A DNA stretch of 64,000 nt from Bagarius yarrelli (taxonomy: Eukaryota > Chordata > Actinopteri > Siluriformes > Sisoridae): the NCBI GenBank assembly GCA_005784505.1, contig VCAZ01000041.1, forward strand, positions 2,490,001 through 2,554,000, in the 5' to 3' direction. The notes below the pieces were generated by a model. The model had not been told where the DNA came from. It ran no database searches and saw only the letters and a program-made list of their open reading frames with translations. A program made the translations under genes and the position numbers. Positions 15,196 to 24,200 of the stretch are shown one piece after another (position 1 is the stretch's first letter; each line of letters starts with the position of its first letter).

Positions 15196-15259
15196 TTAGG
15201 GGGACACATCTGGAGATTATCGAAAGATCCTTTTGGAGCTTTGTGGAGCCGAAATCTAA
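2025..15259 (+). CDS. anxa4: Annexin A4 (11 coding exons seen; start-codon exon not placed)
   Basis: Calcium-dependent phospholipid-binding protein of the cytosolic face of membranes. Coding exons are 2025-2112, 4861-4955, 9538-9651, 9815-9905, 10970-11049, 12102-12158, 12252-12345, 13243-13338, 13646-13704, 13826-13948 and 15200-15259. All have AG/GT borders and matching phases. The lengths (88, 95, 114, 91, 80, 57, 94, 96, 59, 123, 60) are the standard vertebrate annexin set. They give 318 residues ending LLELCGAEI-stop. Four annexin repeats are visible, with type II calcium loops MKGTGTDE (repeat I), IKGAGTDE (II), ARWGTDE (III) and MKGLGTTD (IV), and their acidic caps (for example GDTSGDYRK near the C-terminus). 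EGCLIEILASR, WGTDEVKFLTIL and FAERLYKSMKGLGT match annexin A4 better than A5. Repeat IV has T where A4 usually has D after GLGT. The only missing part is the start-codon exon, upstream of 2025 and possibly outside the window. Confidence 0.93.
2390..2497 (+). mobile_element. Degenerate SINE fragment
   Basis: It has the pattern 'taagcggtagctcagttttt' then 'aggatgttcgactgaccag', followed by a shortened 'gtgctcagccgtaaatagag' body. This is a worn copy of the tRNA-derived SINE, without the standard tail. It lies in anxa4 intron sequence. Confidence 0.55.
2678..2829 (+). repeat. Dispersed repeat with tRNA-like 3' part
   Basis: It begins ggattgtgggaggaaaccag, continues through 'aacccacgccagcacaagga' and a 'gaatcgaacccgggcctttt' B-box-like motif, and ends 'gccaccgtgctgcc'. 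The same family recurs at 12841-13146 and 31081-31385, with a 5' fragment at 15677-15790. This is a common fish genomic repeat; its class is not decided here. Confidence 0.7.
4540..4685. repeat. Dispersed repeat with tRNA-like segment
   Basis: The segment 'gagccgggagtcaagcccag' followed by 'cttaacacactacactcttg' resembles the anti-sense T-arm and anticodon-arm of a tRNA-derived element. It sits inside anxa4 intron sequence about 200 bases before exon 2 of those listed. No second copy was found in the window. Confidence 0.35.
4999..6027. mobile_element. Probable non-autonomous hAT-like element
   Basis: The left end reads tggctgtgcgatttaggaaa. The right end, read on the opposite strand, is gtagggctgaacgattaatc. 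Ends of the 'agggctg-n-cgat' kind are typical of fish hAT elements. The roughly 1-kb interior has no transposase ORF. I could not confirm an 8-bp target duplication, so the limits are approximate. It lies in anxa4 intron sequence. Confidence 0.45.
6657..7110. repeat. Long imperfect (CT)n tract
   Basis: About 450 bases of almost pure pyrimidine on the + strand, made of CTCTCT blocks interrupted by short T-runs and ACTGTC words. The open frames through it are low-complexity Ser/Leu translations and not genes. It lies in anxa4 intron sequence. Confidence 0.9.
7317..7337. repeat. (TG)n microsatellite
   Basis: A run of 10-11 TG dinucleotides in anxa4 intron sequence. Confidence 0.9.
7499..7523. 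repeat. (TC)n microsatellite
   Basis: A run of about 12 TC dinucleotides in anxa4 intron sequence. Confidence 0.9.
8227..8310. mobile_element. hAT-type terminal fragment
   Basis: It starts cagggctgggccgataaacg, the typical terminal sequence of fish hAT elements, followed by 'tatcatatcgaacactgatt'. No matching opposite end was found nearby, so this is a fragment or a very diverged copy. Confidence 0.4.
8605..8691. repeat. Compound (AGAC)n(AGAT)n(ATAC)n microsatellite
   Basis: Tetranucleotide tract of about 87 bases mixing ACAG, ATAG, GCAG and ATAC words. It adjoins the dispersed repeat at 8700-9130, as often seen at the ends of this kind of element. Confidence 0.85.
8700..9130. repeat. Dispersed repeat, family undecided
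   Basis: Complex sequence next to a tetranucleotide tract, with words such as 'ccgatgatgcgttaggcggt' and 'agcaacgaaatgctgtttag' that resemble a repeat common in teleost introns. No second copy occurs in the window, so this is a recollection of family resemblance and not a demonstration. Confidence 0.35.
10048..10146. mobile_element. hAT-type fragment
   Basis: It starts 'ttagggctgcatgatatttt' and continues with a 'gcgatatgaaaatatttc' stretch, similar in kind to the fragment at 8227. It lies in anxa4 intron sequence and has no coding content. Confidence 0.4.
11711..11892 (+). mobile_element. tRNA-derived SINE (sense)
   Basis: It has the B-box-like 'gggttcgattcccagcacta', the body 'cccctgagcatggcccttaa' and the tail 'gggtgtctgccaaatgctgt'. 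A second copy in the same orientation follows at 11921. Confidence 0.75.
11921..12062 (+). mobile_element. tRNA-derived SINE (sense, 3' truncated)
   Basis: The head 'ggtttaggtgttggactgca' and body 'gggcccctgagaaaggccct' are clear, but the LINE2-like tail is missing. The copy ends about 40 bases before the anxa4 exon at 12102, so it sits very close to the branch-point region of that intron. Confidence 0.7.
12841..13146 (+). repeat. Dispersed repeat with tRNA-like 3' part (long copy)
   Basis: Fullest copy of the family in the window. The 5' part is 'gggtaaccgggatttgctgg'. The centre has a short CA tract and 'atgcatgtttttggactgtg'. The 3' part is 'cttctcgatgtgaggcaaca'. It ends about 100 bases before the anxa4 exon at 13243, and the ORF that crosses both is not a gene. 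Confidence 0.75.
13769..13824. repeat. (TG)n(TA)n microsatellite ending in a splice acceptor
   Basis: About 17 TG repeats, then a TACATATA run whose last TATAG provides the acceptor AG of the anxa4 exon at 13826. There is no pyrimidine-rich tract other than the TG run. Confidence 0.9.
13956..13987. repeat. (AC)n microsatellite
   Basis: About 16 AC repeats starting 7 bases after the donor GT of the anxa4 exon that ends at 13948. That exon is therefore bracketed by TG and AC tracts. Confidence 0.9.
15164..15192. repeat. (TG)n microsatellite beside the last anxa4 acceptor
   Basis: About 14 TG repeats, then T6 and AG, leading into the final anxa4 exon at 15200. Confidence 0.9.
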
Positions 15260-15418
15260 ACCACAATTCCACTTTATTTACAATAATCTGACATTTATTA
15301 GAAGTGTCTAAATAATACATTTACATAGTCGGCTGAATCCTGTAGCTAAAGTGTGTGTGTGTTTTTGGTCCAACCATATATCAATACTAAGTCCAATATT
15401 TCACGCTGTGTAATGCCA

Positions 15419-15424
15419 AATAAA
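15419..15424 (+). promoter_or_regulatory. anxa4: anxa4 polyadenylation signal
   Basis: Canonical AATAAA 160 bases after the anxa4 stop codon. This would give a short 3' UTR of roughly 180 bases. Confidence 0.7.
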
Positions 15425-15676
15425 GAGACAGGAGCTTTAAACTTGTTTAAACTGTAAACCTTGTTTTTTTCTTATCATCATATCCAAACCAAGTGATTCC
15501 CACATCAACATTATATTTATCATTAGATATTTAGTCTAGAACATAAGTTTGTATTGAAACAATTCACATGAAACGACATAATAATCCAAATACTCGCCTT
15601 AGAGGCCACACCTCCTAAAACCGTTGCCTTATCTGATGCACAAAAAGCTGGAAACATTGATTAGACTTCAAATGTC

Positions 15677-15790
15677 TTTTTCTATACCTGCTTATTCCCT
15701 AATTTGGGGTCACATGGATCTGCTGGAGTCTATCCCAGTTGTCCACACACACACACACACACACTTACACTCACTCCTATCCTAGCAAGA
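15677..15790 (+). repeat. 5' fragment of the dispersed tRNA-like repeat
   Basis: 'ctgctggagtctatcccagt' and a CA tract match the first third of the repeat at 12841-13146. The 3' part is absent. Confidence 0.6.
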
Positions 15791-15888
15791 ACTTTATTAG
15801 CTAGTTCAGGTGTGTTTGATTAGGTTTAAAGCTTAACACTGCAGGACACCGGCCCCCAAGGGCTGAATTTGATGACCCCTAATTCATT

Positions 15889-16073
15889 GGCAGCACAGTG
15901 TTTAAGGTGTTGAACTGCTTATTGGAAGGTCAGGACTCGATTACCAACACCACCAAGTTGCCACTGCTGGGCCCCTGAGCAAGGGCCTTAACCCCAAACT
16001 GCTCAGTTGAATAAAATAGATGAATGTTAGTCGCTTTGGATAAAAGCATCTGCTAAATGCTCTAATTGTAAAT
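15889..16073 (+). mobile_element. tRNA-derived SINE (sense)
   Basis: Complete copy with the head 'ggcagcacagtgtttaaggt', the body 'tgggcccctgagcaagggcc' and the tail 'ggataaaagcatctgctaaa'. It lies in the anxa4/TRIM intergenic region. Confidence 0.75.
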
Positions 16074-16533
16074 ATAACCCATGCGGTACGGCTTGTTTAT
16101 TCCCTCAACTAAACTGTTTTCGCCCCCTAGTGGTAAACCTGCACATGCGCACCTCATATTATAATACTACTCATATAATGTTATTGAACACGGTTTTGGT
16201 GGATAAAAAGGGTCTCCCAAAAATGACGCTGTTATGATTTGCTGTTACATTTTTTTTATTTATCTCTGATTAGATTCACGTTGTCATTGCACATGGTTAC
16301 AAAATGCAGTTATAAATTACAAAATGTTATTTAAGACAGTGATGCTTTTCTAGCTTTTTTTATAGAGATGTGAAGAAGTTATTACATCAGATATCAGCAG
16401 CAATTTGGCTATACTGTATCTATAGATCTAATCAGGTCAGCTGTACCTTTCAATTAATAAAAAAAATCCTCATTAGTGGTTTACTGATATTTATAAAAAA
16501 AAAAAAATCTACATTTAAGCATAGCCAAATTAT

Positions 16534-16602
<69 letters not shown>

Positions 16603-18240
16603 ATAAACCAGTATATCTTAATCTAATAACAAATATCATGTATCAAATATCATTTATAACATTAAATGTTGTACATTTACAGACAAAGAGTGAAGAGTGA
16701 GATATTGTTCTGATTAACAACTTAAGGCTAACTGAATGTGGACATCTGATCATCACAGATATTTCACAGAGCTGGAAGCCCACAGTTGTATGGAAAGTTT
16801 TTGCTGTAGTTTTGCATTTTCCTCACTTGAACTAAGTGCTCAATCATGGTTCAACATGTAAATGCCCCTGTTTACAAAGCCCCTGATCTCCATAAGGACA
16901 TGGAGTGTTATGGTTAGTGTAAAAAAACTCAAGTGTCCCGCACGTTGAGTTAATTTAAAAAAGACTAATTAAGCACCTTAGACCTTCTCAGCTCCTTATT
17001 CTTGTGGCTGAATGGCACAGCAAAGCTCCAGTATCTATTGAAAACCTTTCCAAGATGAGTGTTTCATCCTGAAAAAGGGACTAAAACTCAAAAGAAGATG
17101 CTCAAAATACATATATTGACAAACTTGTAGCCATATAACATACAATTCAGATTTTTTCCTGCATAAAAACTGAGTATAAAAAAATTAAAGTTGCATATCT
17201 ACACCAGGTCCAGCCTGGTCTACAATGAAGTAAATATTCTCAATATAATAATTAGTAAAAAGAAATATTGACAAAATATAGAGAACAAAAGAAAAAACAG
17301 CCTTTAGGACAAATCTTAGACTTTCTCTTTTACCTTACATTTAGTTTTCCGTCTGGTTTCCGTGTTTCATTTAGGTTACACACAGAATCGCTTCATATTC
17401 CTGACCATTTGGTTAAAGAGGTAGACAACTTAGTAACTAAACAGATTTTGTGTCCGGCTTGGAGATTTTGCAACTTCTTGTCTCAGACATTCTTTGACTA
17501 AGTTGCTATGCAAAAAAGTTAACAGAAGATAAAAATCCTACTCGTGTATATTTTTCATTATTTTCCTCCTGAATTTTCACCTTAATTCTGTCTCATCTGA
17601 TTTCCATACATAAGACAGCCAGGGTTCGGTAACGAACGTTTCTCATGTTACATTGTTCCACTTATTTCCAGCTCCCCCTGTCCAATGTGTGTTCAGTCAA
17701 TCAGAAGCTGGAAGACACTATTTAAGGTACATAGGGTTAACCAGCATTGAGGACAGCTTGGTCTTATCACAAAACTCTATGACTAATTAGAAGGGCACAG
17801 ACTATCACATGCTTCTTCTGAGGTAAAAGAAAACAAGCCTGCAGCAAATTTCCAGCCCTTTTTTTACATGCTTGGGCTAACAGATGTCAATGATTGGCTG
17901 AAATTGCTGTAATTAATGAGTCAGAAAGTTTGCCCCGCCTCCTTCTCTAAAAACAAGGCCAATTTTGTTCTTTTGGCCTCTTAGTCATGAGCGGCTGTGA
18001 CTTTATTATCTAATAAAATAACATATTATCTCCAGATCATAGAATGAGTAATGTTGAATAAAAGCAAATGTTCACTGAAGCTTCATTTAAAATGTAAATT
18101 TATGAAACCACTAAACAATGGATGGCTAAAGAAGAATGTATGATTCCATAACTTAAACAAGTAAACATCCCTTGATAATGATGGTCTCGGTTTTGGACCC
18201 TACACTGCACTCATTTTACTGTTAGCACTTGAATTCCGGC
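16074..18240. other. Intergenic region between anxa4 and the TRIM gene
   Basis: The two genes converge (anxa4 on +, TRIM on -). Apart from the AT tract at 16534-16605 I see no coding exon, RNA gene or recognisable repeat. The short ORFs here are AT-rich and show no family motif. Confidence 0.5.
16534..16605. repeat. (AT)n microsatellite
   Basis: About 70 bases of nearly perfect TA alternation. It can form a long cruciform or hairpin. Confidence 0.9.
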
Positions 18241-21200
18241 TCATATTTTGGGCATGAAAACCTTAAGTGGCTCGTTCTCATGCACTTTATCTAGAAAGCC
18301 CAGGTTGAAGTAAGGATAGAGCGTCTCGCTAAAGGTGTCGCGAAAAGTGTACAGGTGTGTCATGCTCTCAGCATTGTAAAATGACACAAGGCCTCTTTTA
18401 TAATCCAGATACACACCGATTCGCTCCAACTGCTCATGTAAGGACAGGACAGTGGGAGGCCACGTCCCCGCCATGTACTGTACACCATAGGAGAGCGAGA
18501 CAGTCCAGAAGCCATTAGACGGCAACGCTTTGATTACACCTTTCCTGGCAACCGACTCTCGTGCAACGCCCACCGTCCACACGGCGCTGCTTGACACCTC
18601 AATTTCCCAGTAGTGGCATCCATGGGTAAAGCCTTGACTCCCAAGCAGTGACAGAGCCGCATCAAAGCGCTGGGGGTTGTCACGTGCAGAGCTGTTGAAG
18701 GTCTGGTAGCGCACGCAGGTGAGTGATGGGGTCACGCTCAGCCACGGGTTTGCCGTGCTCGAGTTGAACGTGATGGCTGAAGGCACTGCAGACAAATTTA
18801 AAATAAAACAAAAAACATTCAAAAAAATATGTAAGGACAAAAGGGGTTAGGCAGAGACAAGCTAATTTACTTGCTATCTTAGCAGGTGAAAACACTAGAT
18901 AAAAACCTGGATAGAGGCTGCCTTTAAGAGATTTCCAGACACGGTACTGAAGTGGCCCAGCAAATCGACCCTCACACAGCTGTGGGGGTGTCAGCGATGG
19001 TTTCTCAAACTTCAGTGGCTGCCTGGAACAAGGTAGGTAACAAAATTATGTAATACACAAATAGTCAGACACAGCGAGACCAACAGACAAATAAGAACAG
19101 AGACAGATTTTAAAAAAATAAAGACAGATAGAAAGACAGCTTGGTGAAATGTTTATAGGTACATATGGGGAAGTGGTAGTGCAGTGGTTACGGTGTTGGA
19201 CTGCAATTCTCAACACCACTGATTTGCCACTGCTGGGCCCTAGAGCAACCCTCAACCTCAATAGGTCAGTTGTATGTAATGTAAGTCGCTAAGAAAATAA
19301 AATAAATAAATATAAGAGCATCTGCAAAAATGCCAGAAATGTTAAAATGTGAAATATACACAGTGGTTTCCTGAGAGTTTTTGGAAACGCAGCCATCGTT
19401 CAAGGGTATCGGGCAATGGTGGCTCAAATCGTTAAGATGCTAATTGCTGATTTGAAGACCAGGAATACCTGGGTTCAAGCCCCGCCCTTCCTGCTCCAGT
19501 GGGGTGTGTCATAGCTGTGCTCTGATCCCCAACTTTCTAAGATGGGATATGCAAAGACACAAATTTCACAGTACTGTAGAGTATATATGACATTTACATT
19601 TAACATGGCTTCACTGTACCACCACAATGCTTAAATATATGGAACTGGTGTCTCAGGGTGATGAGCAGTGTTGGGATTCTTCTTAGTCCTAGCATCAGAC
19701 ATCATAACAATAAACTCTTGGCTAAACATGTTACAGAATATAGACTTATTCATTTGCATGAGTTTCTTTGATGACTGATCCATGGTTGCACGCAAATCTG
19801 TATATTAGGGACATTGGCTTCACATTTTCACATCATGTTTCACAACATGATGCTGGGCAAAACAAACTGTTATTGGTTACTTTAGACCTTAGTATAAACC
19901 TCTTTTGGCCAATAAAAGCAAGTGGCTTTGAAGTACAGACCTTCTGTCAGGCCAGACAGTCAAAGGGTCTGGATATCAGAAACTGGAATTCTTTCACCTG
20001 TAGCACCTTGTGACAAGCTTAACAATGTCAGCTAGGTCACAAAATCTTTTGTTTCTGGTGTCTCCAACTGGCCATTTGACAAACTTTAAACAGTAACGAT
20101 CAGTTTCGTCCAGGTGGGCAATAGTTTACTTTAGGTAAGGAAAGCTGTAAATCTCACCAGATTCTTCAGTACCTCTTGCCTTATTGGTTGCTTCACTAAC
20201 TAATGCCCACCATAGCAAGTCACTTTTTGTTATACAGCCTCTGCTGGGTAGAGTTGGAGCCTCCATATTTAACAAAATAACTTATACACATGCACCGGGA
20301 AGACAAAGTAGAATATTTGAGGTTTAATATAAATAATAAGCTAATTAAGGGTTCTTAGCTAGTAAAAAAGTTTCTAGCTTTGAACCCCTTTTTGCACACA
20401 CATAAGGTTCTAACTTTAAAAAGTTAGATAATAAGATTGTATTGATATAGTAGTGGATTAAAAGAGAAATCCAAAAGGAAAAAATATTTCTCTCACCTTT
20501 GTAAGAGAGTCTTTATGTTCTGTAAAGAGAAAGGGAAATAAAAGCACTGATTAGTTTGGCACAGGTTAAAATCTTTCCACATGAGATCAGCCTATTCCGA
20601 CTCTCCACCCCTTCTTTGTCCCTCTTTGGAAATCCCCCTGTCATGCTGTGCTCGGCTTACAAAGTTTTATCTCCTCCATCAGGACCGAGAGTGACATCAC
20701 TTAATTCCTGCTTTTTTCTTACAAAGCTTCCCCCCCTTTCTTTCCCTCTGGTCTTTATGTATGCAATCAGCCTTAAAAGTCTGACTGCACTACAACAAAG
20801 AAGTATTCACGTAACACGGATGACTCAGGACAGAGATGTGACCCGAATACCTGAGTGAACTCAGGCGTTAACCAATTTTACAGTCTAATGCTGGGCTCAG
20901 GGGGAAATCTGAATGCAATCAAAGAAAGATCTAAAAGAACAAACTAGGAATAAGTGAAACTAAGTGGAAAAACTGAGAAGCTAGCCCTGGAAACCAGCAT
21001 TTCCAAATTCCTGAATAAACATAGAACTTGGCAAAAACTACACAAGGAAAACAATTAGTGGGAAATGAAAAACAGGTGGAATCCTGACTTAATGTCTGAA
21101 GTCCAACCTAAAGTCCATGCTTATTCTTCAGTTATTCATCATGAACATCATGTTTTATGATTTAATTACCATATAACATTAGTAACCGCTATGAATTATT

Positions 21201-24200
21201 TATTAACTACAGAGACCAAAAGAATGCAGGTTCGCGCATGTGTGATGAAGCATGAGAGATAAAGCCATAAAGCAGTAAGAAAAGTCGGTTGGCAAAAAGG
21301 ATTAGATGCTATACAAAATTTGGAAAGCTAAATGTGTCATATTGTATAAATATCTTTTACTTTTATTTTAATATGATATAAAATGATATTAAGTACCGTT
21401 TAAAGGTTAACAATAAACTGATTAAAGGGAGAATTGACGGTTTTTGGTCTACTTGATTTATTAAAGGCAATCTATACCAAGATCCCTTTTATTCTCTAAC
21501 AAAGTATTTCTATTTGGATTAGTGTTGTCTTTTCCAGGATGACCCTGCCTTCATCCACAGGCCATAAAGATTGATTTGATGTGGATGAAAATAGTATCAA
21601 CAATATAAAGAAACCTTTACACTCCTTGATCTAATCCCAGTAAAATCCCAGTTTTTTCTGTAGCAAAGCTTTACCAAAGGTATTCTGTTGATTTGTGATG
21701 GTCCATACATACTTGATGTTGTTTTTTCCCTTAATGTAATTAGGTCTAAAGCAGTGTTTATAATAAATGACAGTAATAAGAATTATCAAATTAAATTATT
21801 GTTAGTAACATCATGTTATTGTTAGTAACACCATGTTTTTCATACAAACTGACCCTCAGTAGTGTGTATGAATCTTGCTCTCTGAGTTTTTCCTCGATCT
21901 CTGAGAGAGCACGTCGTAACCGTGAGATCTCCACACACAGCAACGCTTTGTGCTCATCCAGACGGATCAGCTCTCTCCGTTCCTCTGTCTTCAGCTTCAC
22001 CTGCAGCAGTTTCTCCTCCTGATACAGAAACTGGTGGAGGTCGCTAAACTGAGCCTCAATACGCTGCTTTAGGTCCGCAGTGTGTTCCTATACACAACCA
22101 TATAGAGCTTATAGTAGAGTGCAGTTATCATTTCTAACAGTATGTGAAACACTGAACTTAGAAACTAAAGAATGTTTTTAATTATTAGTCAGTTATATTT
22201 TGAGAAATTCTTTCCTGACCTTCAGTTTCTTCACCTCATCCTCTGTCTCTCTCTCACACTCCAGTGCCGTGTTCAGCTCCGCCTGAAGTGCTGTGGATGA
22301 GCTGCTCAATGACTTCTGATAAAACATAAATGCACCAATACATTTTTACTCTGGAAATTCCTAGTTCATGGTCACATCTGATGCATGTGCTTATTTCTCT
22401 AAGCATCGCCTATATATCCTTTTTTTAGTCTAGCAGGTTTGAAATTGTTTCATATGTTAATTTTTTTTTTTTACATTTACAGCATTTGGAAGACGGCGTT
22501 ATCCAGAGCGATTTACAGTTCTCTCTTTTATACAACTGAGCAAGTAAGGGTTAAGGGCCTTGCTCAAAGGCCCAGCGGTGGTGGCTTGCTGGTGCTGGGA
22601 ATCAAACCAACCAATCAGTCCAACATTTTTAAATGACTTGAAAGCTGATAACTTACATCTATAGAATTTACAACTATATACCACTGTGAATTTACATCTT
22701 TATACCACTGCTCAACTGGTCCCACCATTCAATGTAGGTCTGCCTCAAGATCCTTTATATTTTTACATTTCTAGCATTTGGCAGACGCCCTTACACAGAG
22801 CAAATTATATTTATTTAACTTAGTTTATTCAACTGAGCAGTTGAGGGTTAGCAGTGGCGACTTGTAGTACTGAAATTTTTATCCCACAAATGTCTAGACT
22901 TTTCTCTGTTCTGGCACCAGGGCGGTGAAATGAACTTCCTATTAATGTCAGAATCTCCTGTTGCTTTTGGGCATTTTTCCATGCTGCTCTGGATGTAAAT
23001 GTTTGGTTAGGTTTTGCTGGATTTTTAGACTAAGCAAAGATACTTAGACACAACATCATATAAATTCCTCAATTAATCATGAGCTAACACAAAACACAAA
23101 AAAATTCTTTTATCTCTTTTAGGCGTCCAGTAGTGTTTAGACATGTTGTCCTGCAGTCACTGCTGCTCAGAGATCCTCTGGACAAGCATTCTTTTTAAGA
23201 AACTTCAATTCTCAGTTATATCCAGTAGCCATGCAGACCTAGCCTTGGCCTATAGTAATTTTGCGATGGTTTCTAGTTAACCCAGTTGGGAAGGGTCCTG
23301 CAAAATCTGCCCTAAATCCTATTTATTCTGAGATCCCAGACATTAACCATTTTTTGCAAACCGGTTGCCATCAAGGAATGTTCATATAGGTCATACCTAG
23401 AATAGCAGTATTTTGGTTATTTCCTTTTTGGGTGGCCACAGCAAATTATCTGCCCCTACCTAGCCCTATCGTCTGCATCCTCTTCACTCACACACACACA
23501 CACACACACTAACTTCATGTCCTTTATTATCCCTTCTCTTTGGTCTTTCTCTTTGCCTTCTGCCTGTAGCTCCATTTTCAACATCCTAATATTTTTACTA
23601 TCCCTCATCTAAAACATCTTACATGAGCCATCCCTTTCATGTCCTTTTTCCTCATCCGGTTCAACTTCGGTACTCCCAAAAAGAACCTCAACATTTTCAA
23701 CTCTGCTACCGCCAAATCTGCCACCTGTCTATTTCCCAGTGCTGCTGTCTCTAAACCTTACAACAGAGCTGTTCTCACCACTGTCTTCTACACTTATCGA
23801 ATACAACATGGTCTGGGATATTAGGACTGATTGTAAGAGTAAACAAGCGACTTCAGGAAAAAGGATAACGCTGTGTAACAGCTGAATAATGTTAAAAAAA
23901 GAGGGGGAAATTTTGCTTCTCTAGGGAGGATTACAATAACCGCCCACACACTTTTTAAGCTCTATAAACATTCAAATGTAAACTCAGATGTGGACTTGGT
24001 TGAGAGTCCTGAATGTGTTTCCTCTACAAGTATTTTATTATAATCGATGATGTTTATAAACCCCAAAATAATTTATAACTTCTTATACACTAGTCAACAT
24101 TTAAAGTGGATCAAAAACTTTTTTGATTAATTTTAGATGTTTACTAATGTACAACTCTGACCTAATTTCACTCTGAAGGAATGCTCCTAGTACACAATGC